Below are positions 7,122 to 15,243 of a DNA stretch of 17,674 nucleotides, one piece after another. A program made the position numbers and the translations under genes. The notes under the pieces are model-generated. The model made no database searches, was not told where the DNA came from, and saw only the letters and a program-made list of their open reading frames with translations. Numbering within the stretch: the first letter of the stretch is position 1; every line of letters begins with the position of its first letter. The stretch is from Prasinococcaceae sp. CCMP 1430 (taxonomy: Eukaryota; Prasinodermophyta; Palmophyllophyceae; Prasinococcales; Prasinococcaceae). The stretch lies in assembly GCA_013416795.1 (NCBI GenBank), contig RQSC01000637.1, positions 18,787 to 36,460 of the forward strand, read 5' to 3'.

Positions 7122-7981
7122 AGTGGAGGAGAAGCAGGGCTCCGGGGAAGAGATCGACGAAAAGGAGATCGACGGGCGCAAAAGAGGTGCGTGAAAACGC
7201 GGCACGTGGTCGTACACCTGCCGGGGTCGCGTCTGCGCGCCACTGCAAGCGCCGCTCGTGCAAAACGCCGCTGACAAAAATGCAGCACATGCCATGCAGC
7301 GACCGCGTGCCGACACGCTACTCAATGTCCCTGCTGCCCGGTACAGTACGTAGCTACAGTATGGATAAGGCCGCGTTCGGGGCACACCGCCCCCATTCGA
7401 AAAGCCCCACACGACGTCAATTCGCATGCATTCGACGCGGGCTTGCACCCCGGAGGTTTTTGACCTGGTTTCCAATGCGAAACGGAGCCTTCCGCGGTCG
7501 TTTGGAGGCGCGCGGGACTGCGCGCTCGACGTGGTGGTGAGGCGTCGGGGTTCGTCGTGGCCTGGTGCCTCCTCGGGCTGACGGTGGTCGTGGCCTCGTG
7601 CCTCCTCGGGCTGGCGGTCAGCTTGGCTAGTACCCCCTCGGGTTGACGGTGATCGTGGCCTCCACCACCTCCTCTGAACGAATGATTGAACTGTTCTCCT
7701 CCTTCGCGAATGCGAGCCACGCCGCAGCGGCGCCGGAGCGCGTGCATGGCACGCATACGCGACTGAGGCGGCGCTGCTCGTGATGCTGTACGACTGGCGC
7801 GCGCGCCCCGCCGCCCGGGCGTAGTGGTGCACGTGCAGATTATTACTTAAATTACAGGCTAGTCAAGCTAGCTAGCTAGATTTAGCTAGGAGAGCGATCG
7901 CGGTTTGCACTATAGCTGCTGCTCGCATCGCCCCAGCCAGGCACTGGCAGGCCGCCTCACGCAGCAAGCCTTCAGTGTCGG
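7122..7981. other. Region between the SET and RAD18 genes
   Basis: It should hold the missing 5' end of the SET gene and the RAD18 3' UTR, but I recognise neither. Contents seen: a 33-bp tandem repeat (7554-7676), and an AT-rich patch at 7835-7920 that includes tandem CTAG words (GCTAGCTAGCTAG near 7868). Several minus-strand frames are open here; none has a domain or convincing bias. One candidate leader, MACAAFLSAAF (about 7300 downward), could be a targeting peptide, but I cannot join it to the SET frame. Confidence 0.45.
7554..7676. repeat. 33-bp minisatellite, about 3.7 units
   Basis: Units start at 7554, 7587, 7620 and 7652. The first two (GTCGTGGCCTSGTGCC...) differ at only a few positions. 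The third is diverged and one base shorter; the fourth is partial. The 33-bp period keeps a reading frame: read on the minus strand the unit gives peptides such as HDHRQPEEA or TTTVSPRRH. No gene is otherwise supported here, so it is probably non-coding. Confidence 0.8.
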
Positions 7982-10260
7982 TCAGGGCCGGCCCGCCTCG
8001 GGACCGTCCGCCGACGTGCGTCGATAGAATTCGTCGGCGTCCGCGTCAGCGGCTGCGCCCGCTGCGTGAAAGAGCGCATCCACGGGGTCCACGGCATCGT
8101 CGACGACGCCAGCGTCGGCAGCACCGGGCTCGGCGCCGGGCTCGGCACCTGGCTCGGCGTCCGACGGCCGCGCGTGCGCCGCAGGGGGCAGACAAAGCGC
8201 ATTTGCAGCAGCGCCGTGAACAGCCCCGCCCGAAGAGCCCGCGATCGAGTCGCGGCCCGCGATCGGGTCGCACCCCGCGCTCGCGTCACAGCCCGCGATC
8301 GAGTCGCCCGCGTCCATCGAGCCCGACGAGACGACGGCGGGCGTGGGTGGCCGAAGGGCTGCAGGCGCGCAGGACGTGAGCGCCTCCTGCGTGGGGACGC
8401 GCCACGGCATCGGGACCACAGCGCCCGTTCCGTGCTCCGGCTGCTGGTCCTGCCGCGGCTGCAGCTCCTCTCCTCGCTGACCGCCCTGCCCCTGCGGGTG
8501 CTGCTGCTGCGGCTGAGCTCCTCGATGGTGCGCCTGCGCGGCCTCCCTCTCTTTCCTCGCCTTGACCTCCGCCTGTCGTCGGAGCGCCGCGCTCCTCTTC
8601 GCGGCGATTCGCGCGCGCATCTCGTCGGACAGGCGGTTCTCCGCGCCGGCCGCGAGTGCGTCGAAGGAGCCGTCGTTGCCGCGTCCGGCGATCGCGAAAT
8701 TTGCCGCGCCGCTTGGACCTGTTGGGTCGGCACGGTGGGGAGCGGGGGCAAGGGTGCGAGGTGTCAGCGCGATGACTGGGTGCACGGAGGCGGTCTGCGC
8801 TCTTCGAGGCGCACGCGCGACGAGCTGCGTGCACGGAGCACGGCAGCGCACGCGCGCGCACGCGCGCATGCGCGTACCCGCCGTGGCCTCCCACCACTCT
8901 CTTGATGCCTGCTTTTGCTGGACGGCGCAGTAGGCCCGCGCGCGCTCCCCTTTGGCCACTTCGCGCGAGGCCTCCGATCTGAGCCTGTCAGCAGAGCGCC
9001 TCTCGCCGTCGGTCAGATTGACCTGGCCGTCGACGAGCGTGTTGTACCGCGACACGAAGGCTTTGTGACGCGCCTCCAACTCGCTTCGCTCGCCGCTCGA
9101 GTCCAAGCCGTCGCGGCTCAGGAGATCGCGCAGCTGCGTGTCGCGGGCGAAGGCGCGCGGCAATCGAGCCGGCGCGGGGGGTCAGGGCCTCCAGCATGGC
9201 GTGCGCGCGTCACGGGGGATTGCCGACCCGACGCAGAGGGCACGTTGCGCTCCGCTCGCTTCGCGTGCAGAGCTCAAGCAAGGGCTTGAGCTTTCAAGCC
9301 AATGCTCGAGCAGCGCGCACCTTTTTCATCGTGTTGTACTGCGCGTACCACACGTTGGGCATCCGCTTCGCCGGAGGCTCCTGTGTGCGGGCGCGCTTGG
9401 GACCCCCATCGCGGGCGCCGTCCTGCCCGTTCGCGACGCCGCCTTGGGCGCACGCGACGCCGGCGGCAAACTTGGCGGCAGTGGCGCGTGGCACGGGCAC
9501 CGGCCGCGCGCGCTCCGCTCGCCTCGCGTGCGCGAGCTGCTGGAGCAGCGGCCCTCGCACGCGCGCTTTATACAGCGCGGCGACTGCGCCAAGGCTGCCG
9601 ACTGGGTCGCGCGGCGGTGCGAGCGTGGCAGGGCGATCGCCAAGGGAGGCCGGCGCGTCAGCGCCGAAAGTGAAGCACTCGCGCTCACTCGCGGCTCGTC
9701 GCTCGCACGCACGCGCAGGCTCGTCTCGCCGCGCACTCACGCTCGTGCAGGTCGTTGGAGGTGCCCTCGCGGCGACACTGAGGGCAGCTGCCGCGCTCCT
9801 TCTTGGCTGCCTGCGCGCGCGGGCGTTCGGCAGCGCCCTCTCAATCAGCACGAGGCGGACAGGAGAGCGAGAGAGCCTTCGAGGGGCGTGCGCCGCGGAA
9901 CAGCGTACCTGCGCGTCCAGGTGCGAACGTATACACTGGGAGCAGAAGGCGTGGCCGCACGACAGCGCCACCGGCGCGTCGTGCACCTCCCGGCAGATGC
10001 CGCACCGCAGCAGGGCGTCGAGCTCGCGCAGCTCGGGCCAGCCTGCGCGAGGACGCAGGCAGCGCCGCCGCCGCGTGCGGGCGACCGAGATGGCAGCCAA
10101 AGCGCGCGAGAGGGGAGCGCGCCCGCGGGGCGTCAGCGAACGCGTGCTCGCGCCTTTTCAGTGCCCTGGCTGGCGTCTCGCTGGCGGCGCGCCATGGCGG
10201 CGCACACGCACCCACCGCGACGAAGTCCTCGGGCTCGTCGTCAAACTCGGCGTCGGCCAT
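7982..10260 (-). CDS. RAD18: RAD18-type E3 ubiquitin ligase, six exons
   Basis: Exons on the minus strand: 10260-10212, 10042-9909, 9810-9741, 9583-9321, 9133-8878, 8718-7982. All phases agree and total 502 residues (human RAD18 has 495). RAD18 with RAD6 mono-ubiquitinates PCNA to start DNA damage tolerance in the nucleus. The RING domain follows a short acidic start ([17 protein letters not shown]): Cys30, Cys33, Cys45, His47, Cys50, Cys53, Cys70, Cys73, split over exons 2 and 3. [15 protein letters not shown] follows as in relatives. Splicing exon 4 ([16 protein letters not shown]) to exon 5 ([14 protein letters not shown]) rebuilds the SAP DNA-binding motif at about 173-208, ending [16 protein letters not shown]. 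The C-terminal third is low complexity (Gln/His, AEPG repeats, a 6-residue repeat) after a basic helix ([21 protein letters not shown]) that could be the RAD6-binding segment. The UBZ4 zinc finger usual between RING and SAP is absent. Good Kozak-free ATG, divergent promoter. Confidence 0.9.
8234..8305 (-). repeat. 18-bp tandem repeat in RAD18 coding sequence
   Basis: Four in-frame units encode [18 protein letters not shown] and DSIAGS in the RAD18 C-terminal tail. The units are close at DNA level (GAYYCGATCGCGGG core). A separate 12-bp repeat (AEPG three times) lies further downstream, near 8105-8155. Both sit in a presumably disordered tail where length can vary. Confidence 0.8.
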
Positions 10261-10372
10261 CGCGCCGGCCGAGCGGTGGAAGCCGCAAGGCTCGGCGGGC
10301 GCGCCGAGCCGCCTCCCCTCCCCTCCTCCCAGCCCCTGCGCCAGCGCGCGCGAGCGCGCGATCGCCTGCGCG
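10261..10372. promoter_or_regulatory. Divergent promoter shared by RAD18 and the HIBADH-family gene
   Basis: Only 112 bases separate the two start codons, so both core promoters and leaders must fit here or overlap the genes. The sequence is GC-rich with a C/T-rich run (CCTCCCCTCCCCTCCTCCC, 10312-10330) and a GC palindromic stretch (GCGCGCGAGCGCGCG). No TATA box is seen. Confidence 0.6.
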
Positions 10373-11703
10373 ATGGCGGCGTTCGCGCCGAGCTTCGACG
10401 CAGCCGCGCCAGCCGCGACGCGCGTCGGCTGGATCGGCACGGGCGTGATGGGCTGCTCGATGGCGATGCACCTGATCAAAGCGGGCCACCCGCTTACGGT
10501 GTACAACCGCACGGCGTCCAAGGCGCAGGTGCGCGCGCGAGCGAGCGGCGCGGCCATGCTCCGCGAGAGCAGCCGCGCGGCGCGAGCGCTGCCAGGAAGG
10601 CGCCGGCCGCTGACGTTCGCACGCGCGCGCCCTCGGCGATCCGCAGCCGCTCGTCGACGCGGGCGCGACGTACGTCCAGACCCCCGCCGAGGTCGCGGCG
10701 AACAGCGACGTCGTGTGCACAATGGTGGGCTTCCCCACGGACGTGCGCAGGGTCATCCTCGACGGCGAGACGGGTGTGGTCGGGTCCATGAAGCCCGGCG
10801 CGCTGCTGGTGGACTTCACCACCACCGAGCCGGCGCTCGCGAAGGAGGTGCGCGCGCGCGCGCGCATGCGGCGTGCACGGAGCGCGACCGCCCCGCCCGC
10901 GTCGACCACTGACGTGCTGTCGGCGCGCCGCCGCCCCTGCGCGCCAATCGCACGCAAATCACGCGCAAACGCAGATCGCGTCGGCTGCGTCCGATCGCGG
11001 GTGTGCCGCGCTGGACGCACCCGTCTCCGGCGGGGATGCTGGCGCGCGCAACGCCGCGCTCTCCATCATGTGCGGCGGCGAGCGCAGCGCCTACGAAGCC
11101 GCGCAGCCCCTGCTGGCGCGGCTGGGCACCGCGAGGCTGATGGGCGCCGCCGGGGCCGGCCAACAGACCAAGATGGGCAACCAGATCGCCATCTCCACCA
11201 CCATGGTCGGCATGTGCGAGTCCATGCTGTACGCACACAAGGCAGGGCTCGACGTGGAGGAGTTTCTCGAGGCCATCAGCGGCGGCGCAGCGGGTTCCAA
11301 GTCGCTTGACCTCTACTCGGCGAGGATAGTCAAGAGGGACATGGCGCCGGGGTTCATGGTGCGTGGGTCGACGCCGCATGCTCGCGCTCGCGGCAGCGCG
11401 CGGTAGCACGCGGGGCGTGCGCGTCCGCTGCCGTGCGATTCACCGGCGTGCTGACTCGCCGCGTCACCCGCCGGGCCCTCGCGCGCCTGCGCGCGCTGCC
11501 AGGCCGAGCATTTTGTGAAAGACCTCGGCATTGCGCTCGCCGAGTGCCAACGCATGAACCTGAGTCTGCCGGGGCTCGCACTTGCGCAGAGCCTCTACCT
11601 GGCCGTGCTCGCGCAGGGCCACGGCCGCTGCGGCACCCAGGCGCTCATCATGGCGCTCGAGAACCTGAACAACCACACGCTGCCCGAGGGAAAGGACAAG
11701 TGA
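10373..11703 (+). CDS. 3-hydroxyisobutyrate dehydrogenase / glyoxylate reductase family oxidoreductase, four exons
   Basis: Exons 10373-10528, 10647-10847, 10975-11358 and 11503-11703, all joined in phase 0, give 313 residues, the normal family length. The Rossmann motif [20 protein letters not shown] (residues 18-37) is followed by TVYNRT, where the Asn-Arg-Thr is typical of NADP-preferring members. Exon 2 holds the hydrophobic strands around [10 protein letters not shown] and the [12 protein letters not shown] motif. Exon 3 has the substrate-binding [11 protein letters not shown] and the catalytic-lysine segment [12 protein letters not shown]. Joining exons 3 and 4 rebuilds [16 protein letters not shown], another hallmark. 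The reaction is NAD(P)-linked oxidation or reduction of a beta-hydroxyacid: either valine breakdown in mitochondria or glyoxylate/succinic semialdehyde reduction (GLYR type). The sequence alone does not decide. The N-terminal 17 residues are short for an organelle signal. Donors are GTGCGCG, GTGCGCG and GTGCGTG. Confidence 0.92.
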
Positions 11704-12096
11704 GGGTCGGCAGCGAGAAACACCATGCGTGGGTACCGCCCAGCGAGAGGCGCAGCCATGCGATGCGATGCCCCGCGTGTATTATTATGAACAACATGCG
11801 GGTTTTATGCCGTCGCGCTCGCGTCGCTCACGCGCGGCGTCAATCACTGGTACAGCATGCGCACTTGCATGGGCCGTCCTTGGCTGCAGGCGTGCGTGAT
11901 CGCCCCGCTCTCTATCGTCCGCTTCGCCCTGCGCCATCGGACGGCGACGTCCGACTGTCGGCGTTCGGAAGCGTGCGACGTCAGTCAGGCTCATGCCACT
12001 CTCTCTCATTCTCTCTTCTCACTTCGCTCACAATACGGACGCGCCGTTCGAATGTATTCTCTCCTCCTGCTACTTCGACGGATGCGAGCGTGCATC
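11704..12096. other. Tail-to-tail intergenic region
   Basis: Both flanking genes end here (HIBADH-family from the left, the unknown membrane protein from the right), so it should be two 3' UTRs. An AT-rich word (TATTATTATGAACAACATG, near 11779) may mark the first 3' end. Bases 11998-12070 are CT-rich. I see no gene or RNA. Confidence 0.5.
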
Positions 12097-14295
12097 TCAT
12101 GTCAGAGGTGTGACCTCGCCACGCCCGGCACCGCCGGGGCGGCGCATGTCCGGGCCGGCGCCCATTGACACGAGCTCGGGCGTATCGATGACGACCGCCC
12201 TCATGGCGTCTTCCGCATTCTCGAAAGCCTCGCATGTCATGATGCGCGACCAGTTGTGTTCGACGAAAGTGTCGCTCTCGCCGAGCGGAGCAAATGCTGC
12301 GTTGGTTTCGACGCTGTGGCCGTGGCTCTCGCCACTGCTCGTCAGGCACTCCGCGGCGATCAGGGCGTCCAGCGGAGCCGCGCTGACACCGCCGTGCGCG
12401 TCGGAGAGCTCGGATTGCGCGTCGTCGACCTCCTCCGCCGCGGCCTGCAGCCGCTCTGATACTGCCCGAGACTCCGCGCGCAGTTCCCTATTCTCGCGAA
12501 CGCTCACCGGAGGGGGGCCGCTGAGGGAGTTGTATTCTGCGCTCTCATCCCAGGCGTGCCCTTTCGCCACCGTGGCCTCTTGCTGCGGCTCGCACGAAGC
12601 TGCGGCGTCGAGATCATCGGCGGCGTCCGCAGCATCGCCTGCGCCCGACGAGCCCGACGAATCTGCCAGAGAGAGACCCAGCACCCTGACAGCCTCCAAC
12701 AGCGACTCCCTCTGGCCGTCCTGAGCGCCTGCACTCCGCGCGCACGCCTCTTCCTTCTCCTCGTCCTCCTTCTTTTCCTGCTGTTGCTGCTGCTGCTGCT
12801 GCAGAGCGTCGACCTGGCACTGCGCCTTCCACAGCCGACCACGCACGTCTCCTGCCTCGCGCCGCGCGGCGGCAGCGCGCTCCTTCGCTCGCACTGCGGC
12901 GTGCGTGGCAGCGCCGAGTTCGCGCTCGAGCGTAGTCACGCGCGCTTGCAGGGCTTCTGCGCGCTTCTCCAAGCTGCGGTCCGACTCGGCGCCAGTTGCC
13001 GGATGCACGCGAAGCCTCGGGGAAGGCATCCGCTTGTTGTCCTGCCCGGGAGGCGGTGACGAGCTACTACGATTGTAGACGTGCGTGACGTCGGACAGAG
13101 CCCCGTCCTCGTCGTCCGAGCTTGCGTCGTCGGCAACGCTCGCGGCGACGCCCTCGCAATCTCCTCGGTGTGGCTCGGCGATGCCAGTGCGCCCGCTGCC
13201 GGCGAGCAGGCGCTTTTTTGGCGCATTTTTGCCTTGCTCCCGATGCGGCGACTCCTCGTGATCCTCTTCGCAGCGCTCGTCGTCGGCAAAGGCCGGCGCA
13301 CCAGCCTCAGTGCTGGGACCCGAAGATGGTGCCAGCTCGTCGTCGGCGAAGGCGAAGTACGCGATCGAGTGGCGGGGAGTTTCGGGACAGCCGCTGTGCG
13401 CCCAAGAGCCGTCGTCGTCGACGTCGCTGTCGCTCTCGTGGGCGAAGACGCCTCCCTCGCCCAAGATGTCGCAGCTTATGGCGCCTTCTTCGTATTCTTC
13501 CTGCCGCTGCCCGTGCTCGTCGTACAGAACGGAGACGGCGCTGCCGCTGGCGGTGCTGGGGCCTGCCGCTGTTGCTGAGGGCGACGAGGGCTCGCGCGCG
13601 TCGTCATCGCGGGCACGGCACGCCGCGCGCCGCGCGGTGCCGTGCGCCTCGACGACAAGCCGCGCATGCTCCTGCGCGCCGGCGCTGCCGCCCCCGGCCC
13701 CGCTGCCGCGCAGAAACGTCAGCGCGCGGGTGCGTGCTGCCCCCTCCGCGTCCGCCTCCAACGACTCCGGCGAGTCGGAGTCGCCGCTCGTGGACAGACG
13801 ACCATCGCCACTGAGCCTGAGCTTCAGACCTTTGGTGGCATCGCCATCCCCGGTCTGCCTCGCGGTCTGCCTCTCGGTGCTGCGCTTGCCGCGGCGCGGC
13901 AGCAGCGGCGCGACCACCAGCGCGGCGAGCGCGGCGGCGGCGCCGATCGCCGCGACTGCGAGCGCGGGCAGCAGCGCCACCGGCGGCGCGGGACGCGCGC
14001 TCTTCGCTGGCGAGGACGTCTCCTCGACGCTGACGAGGCACCTGCTCGTGACCGCCGCGGCGGCGTGGAGCTTCGGGTCGACGGCAGCGACAGCGGGGGT
14101 GGCGCCGCCTCCGACGAGTCCTTCGTGCATGGCGCGGGCGCCCCCCAGCGGCGACGCCCCGGGCGGCGGCGTCCGCAGCTGCGACTCATGCACTTTCGCG
14201 GCCGCCCCGCTGCCTTCTTCGCCGTCCGAGTTCCGCCCCCGCTCCGCCATCCAGCGCCCGCGCCCGCGGCGCTGCGGCGGCGCCCCCTCCTCCAT
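12097..14295 (-). CDS. Unknown single-pass membrane protein with acidic low-complexity and coiled-coil regions
   Basis: I do not recognise this protein. One uninterrupted frame gives 732 residues from the ATG at 14295-14293 (G at -3 and +4; an in-frame ATG at 14310 has a weaker context and adds five residues). A hydrophobic helix spans about 105-131 (VALLPALAVAAIGAAAALAA), followed by RRGKR, suggesting a single transmembrane segment with the N-terminal 100 residues on one side and the bulk on the basic, probably cytosolic, side. The middle is Ser/Asp/Glu-rich (SDSDVDDDGS, DDASSDDEDG). A coiled coil follows around RAEALQARVTTLERELG to ALQQQQQQQQ, ending in a KEDEEKEE run. The C-terminal 40 residues (NWSRIMTCEAFENAEDAMRA) look more ordered. 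GC-rich third codon positions throughout support real coding. It could be a tethering or scaffold protein; that is a guess. Confidence 0.7.
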   Translation of the reverse strand: MEEGAPPQRRGRGRWMAERGRNSDGEEGSGAAAKVHESQLRTPPPGASPLGGARAMHEGLVGGGATPAVAAVDPKLHAAAAVTSRCLVSVEETSSPAKSARPAPPVALLPALAVAAIGAAAALAALVVAPLLPRRGKRSTERQTARQTGDGDATKGLKLRLSGDGRLSTSGDSDSPESLEADAEGAARTRALTFLRGSGAGGGSAGAQEHARLVVEAHGTARRAACRARDDDAREPSSPSATAAGPSTASGSAVSVLYDEHGQRQEEYEEGAISCDILGEGGVFAHESDSDVDDDGSWAHSGCPETPRHSIAYFAFADDELAPSSGPSTEAGAPAFADDERCEEDHEESPHREQGKNAPKKRLLAGSGRTGIAEPHRGDCEGVAASVADDASSDDEDGALSDVTHVYNRSSSSPPPGQDNKRMPSPRLRVHPATGAESDRSLEKRAEALQARVTTLERELGAATHAAVRAKERAAAARREAGDVRGRLWKAQCQVDALQQQQQQQQEKKEDEEKEEACARSAGAQDGQRESLLEAVRVLGLSLADSSGSSGAGDAADAADDLDAAASCEPQQEATVAKGHAWDESAEYNSLSGPPPVSVRENRELRAESRAVSERLQAAAEEVDDAQSELSDAHGGVSAAPLDALIAAECLTSSGESHGHSVETNAAFAPLGESDTFVEHNWSRIMTCEAFENAEDAMRAVVIDTPELVSMGAGPDMRRPGGAGRGEVTPLT

Positions 14296-14581
14296 CGCCG
14301 GCGCTCGCATCGATCGCCGCCAGCCGCGCCGCGGACGCGTGCCCACGTGTGTGTGCGCGTACGCACGCGTCGCCGTTCGAATCCGCGCGCCCGCCGCTCG
14401 CAACCCAACGGCGCCGGATCGGAGCGCGCGCCCACGCGGCTGTGGCGCTGCGCCCTCCCCCTTCCCCCCACACCACCACCACCCCACCGCCGCCTCACCC
14501 CACCGCGCCGGCGCCGCAGGGGCGAGAGCCCGCGCACCTGCTCCAGCCCGCGGCTGCTATCTTGGCAGGCTGGCTGGCGCG

Positions 14582-14650
14582 GTGTGGTGTGTGTGTGTGT
14601 GTGTGTGTGGTGAGTGAGTGGGTGAGTGAGTGGCGTGTGTGTGTGTGTGA
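14582..14650 (+). repeat. (GT)n microsatellite interrupted by GTGA repeats
   Basis: Two (GT)n tracts (about 14586-14609 and 14634-14649) flank a GTGA/GTGG section (14609-14632). On the minus strand this is an AC-rich tract roughly 290-350 bases upstream of the start codon of the unknown membrane-protein gene. Likely polymorphic in length. Confidence 0.9.
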
Positions 14651-14802
14651 TGGTGTTGGGAGGGGCTGTTGACGCGCGCGCGCATCGAAACGAACGCGCC
14701 GCGCGCATTAAAGCGTTTCAAACGTTCTTTGATTTGTTACAGCTGAAATCAAATGGTATCAGAGCGCGCGCGCAGCCGCATCCGAACGCAAGGCATGCAC
14801 GG

Positions 14803-14886
14803 GTCCGAACCCGAACCCTCATCACATGATTACAGTAGACTACTAGACTACTGTAGTGGGACTACAGTAGTCACTAGGGTTCGGAC
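14803..14886. repeat. Foldback element with nested palindromes
   Basis: Outer arms GTCCGAACCC (14803-14812) and GGGTTCGGAC (14877-14886) are perfect complements. Inside, GACTACTGTAGT (14846-14857) and ACTACAGTAGTC (14861-14872) form a perfect 12-bp hairpin with a GGG loop. A third related arm, TACAGTAG, lies at 14831-14838. The 84-bp unit could extrude as a hairpin in DNA or RNA. It has no coding capacity; a small MITE-like insertion is one reading, but I see no clear target-site duplication. Confidence 0.7.
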
Positions 14887-15205
14887 ATCCTTTCTTTTGA
14901 GACGGGGACCCCCGTGGTGGTGGTGCGTGAAGTCTTTTGTGTGGGGGGTGTACAGAATGGCGTCAGAATCAAAATCAAACGAGGGGCGTTTTGAATGCAA
15001 TTTGACGTGCGGTGTGAGGGGGTGATGGGAATTGGAGTTCAAAAAATTCGGCGCGGGTGTTGGCAGCGCCCGGGGACTCGGGCTGTAGCGACGGCGCTGC
15101 GGCGGCGGGACCACAGCGGCGCCCGCGGGCGCCGGCGAGGGCGGCGCAAGGTACCGTGGCGGGGGGGCCGAGGAGAGGAGGTGCGGCCCTCTGGCGCGGC
15201 CCTCT

Positions 15206-15238
15206 GGCGCGGAGCGCCGCGCCGCTCCGCTCCGCGCC
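15206..15238. repeat. 11-bp inverted repeat beside the acyl-CoA dehydrogenase fragment
   Basis: GGCGCGGAGCG (15206-15216) and CGCTCCGCGCC (15228-15238) are perfect complements with an 11-base spacer. Just left, GCGGCCCTCTGGC is repeated in tandem (about 15183-15208). The structure ends five bases from where similarity of the fragment to acyl-CoA dehydrogenases stops. Confidence 0.75.
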
Positions 15239-15243
15239 GCGGA

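Larger units (their letters stand above)
14311..15243. other. Region upstream of the unknown membrane-protein gene
   Basis: No supported gene. It contains CA/CG-rich leader sequence of the minus-strand gene (14311-14580), a GT microsatellite (14582-14650), an AT-richer stretch (14700-15050) carrying a foldback element (14803-14886), and a GC-rich stretch with short direct and inverted repeats (15177-15238) that borders the acyl-CoA dehydrogenase fragment. Minus-strand translation continues from the fragment through this region but loses all family similarity. Confidence 0.5.

Noticed and set aside
4793-7540. Plus-strand open frame of 915 codons
   Set aside because: It starts inside the U1 RNA and is antisense to the whole SET gene. 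The minus-strand SET motifs explain the openness of this region.
7860-7895. CTAGCTAG-type repeat as a possible recombination or attachment site
   Set aside because: It is a short simple repeat in an AT-rich patch, without partner copies or any integrase nearby.
14371-14380. GTTCGAATCC, like a tRNA B box
   Set aside because: No 5-bp T stem flanks it and no acceptor stem or A box is in place. I found no tRNA in the window.
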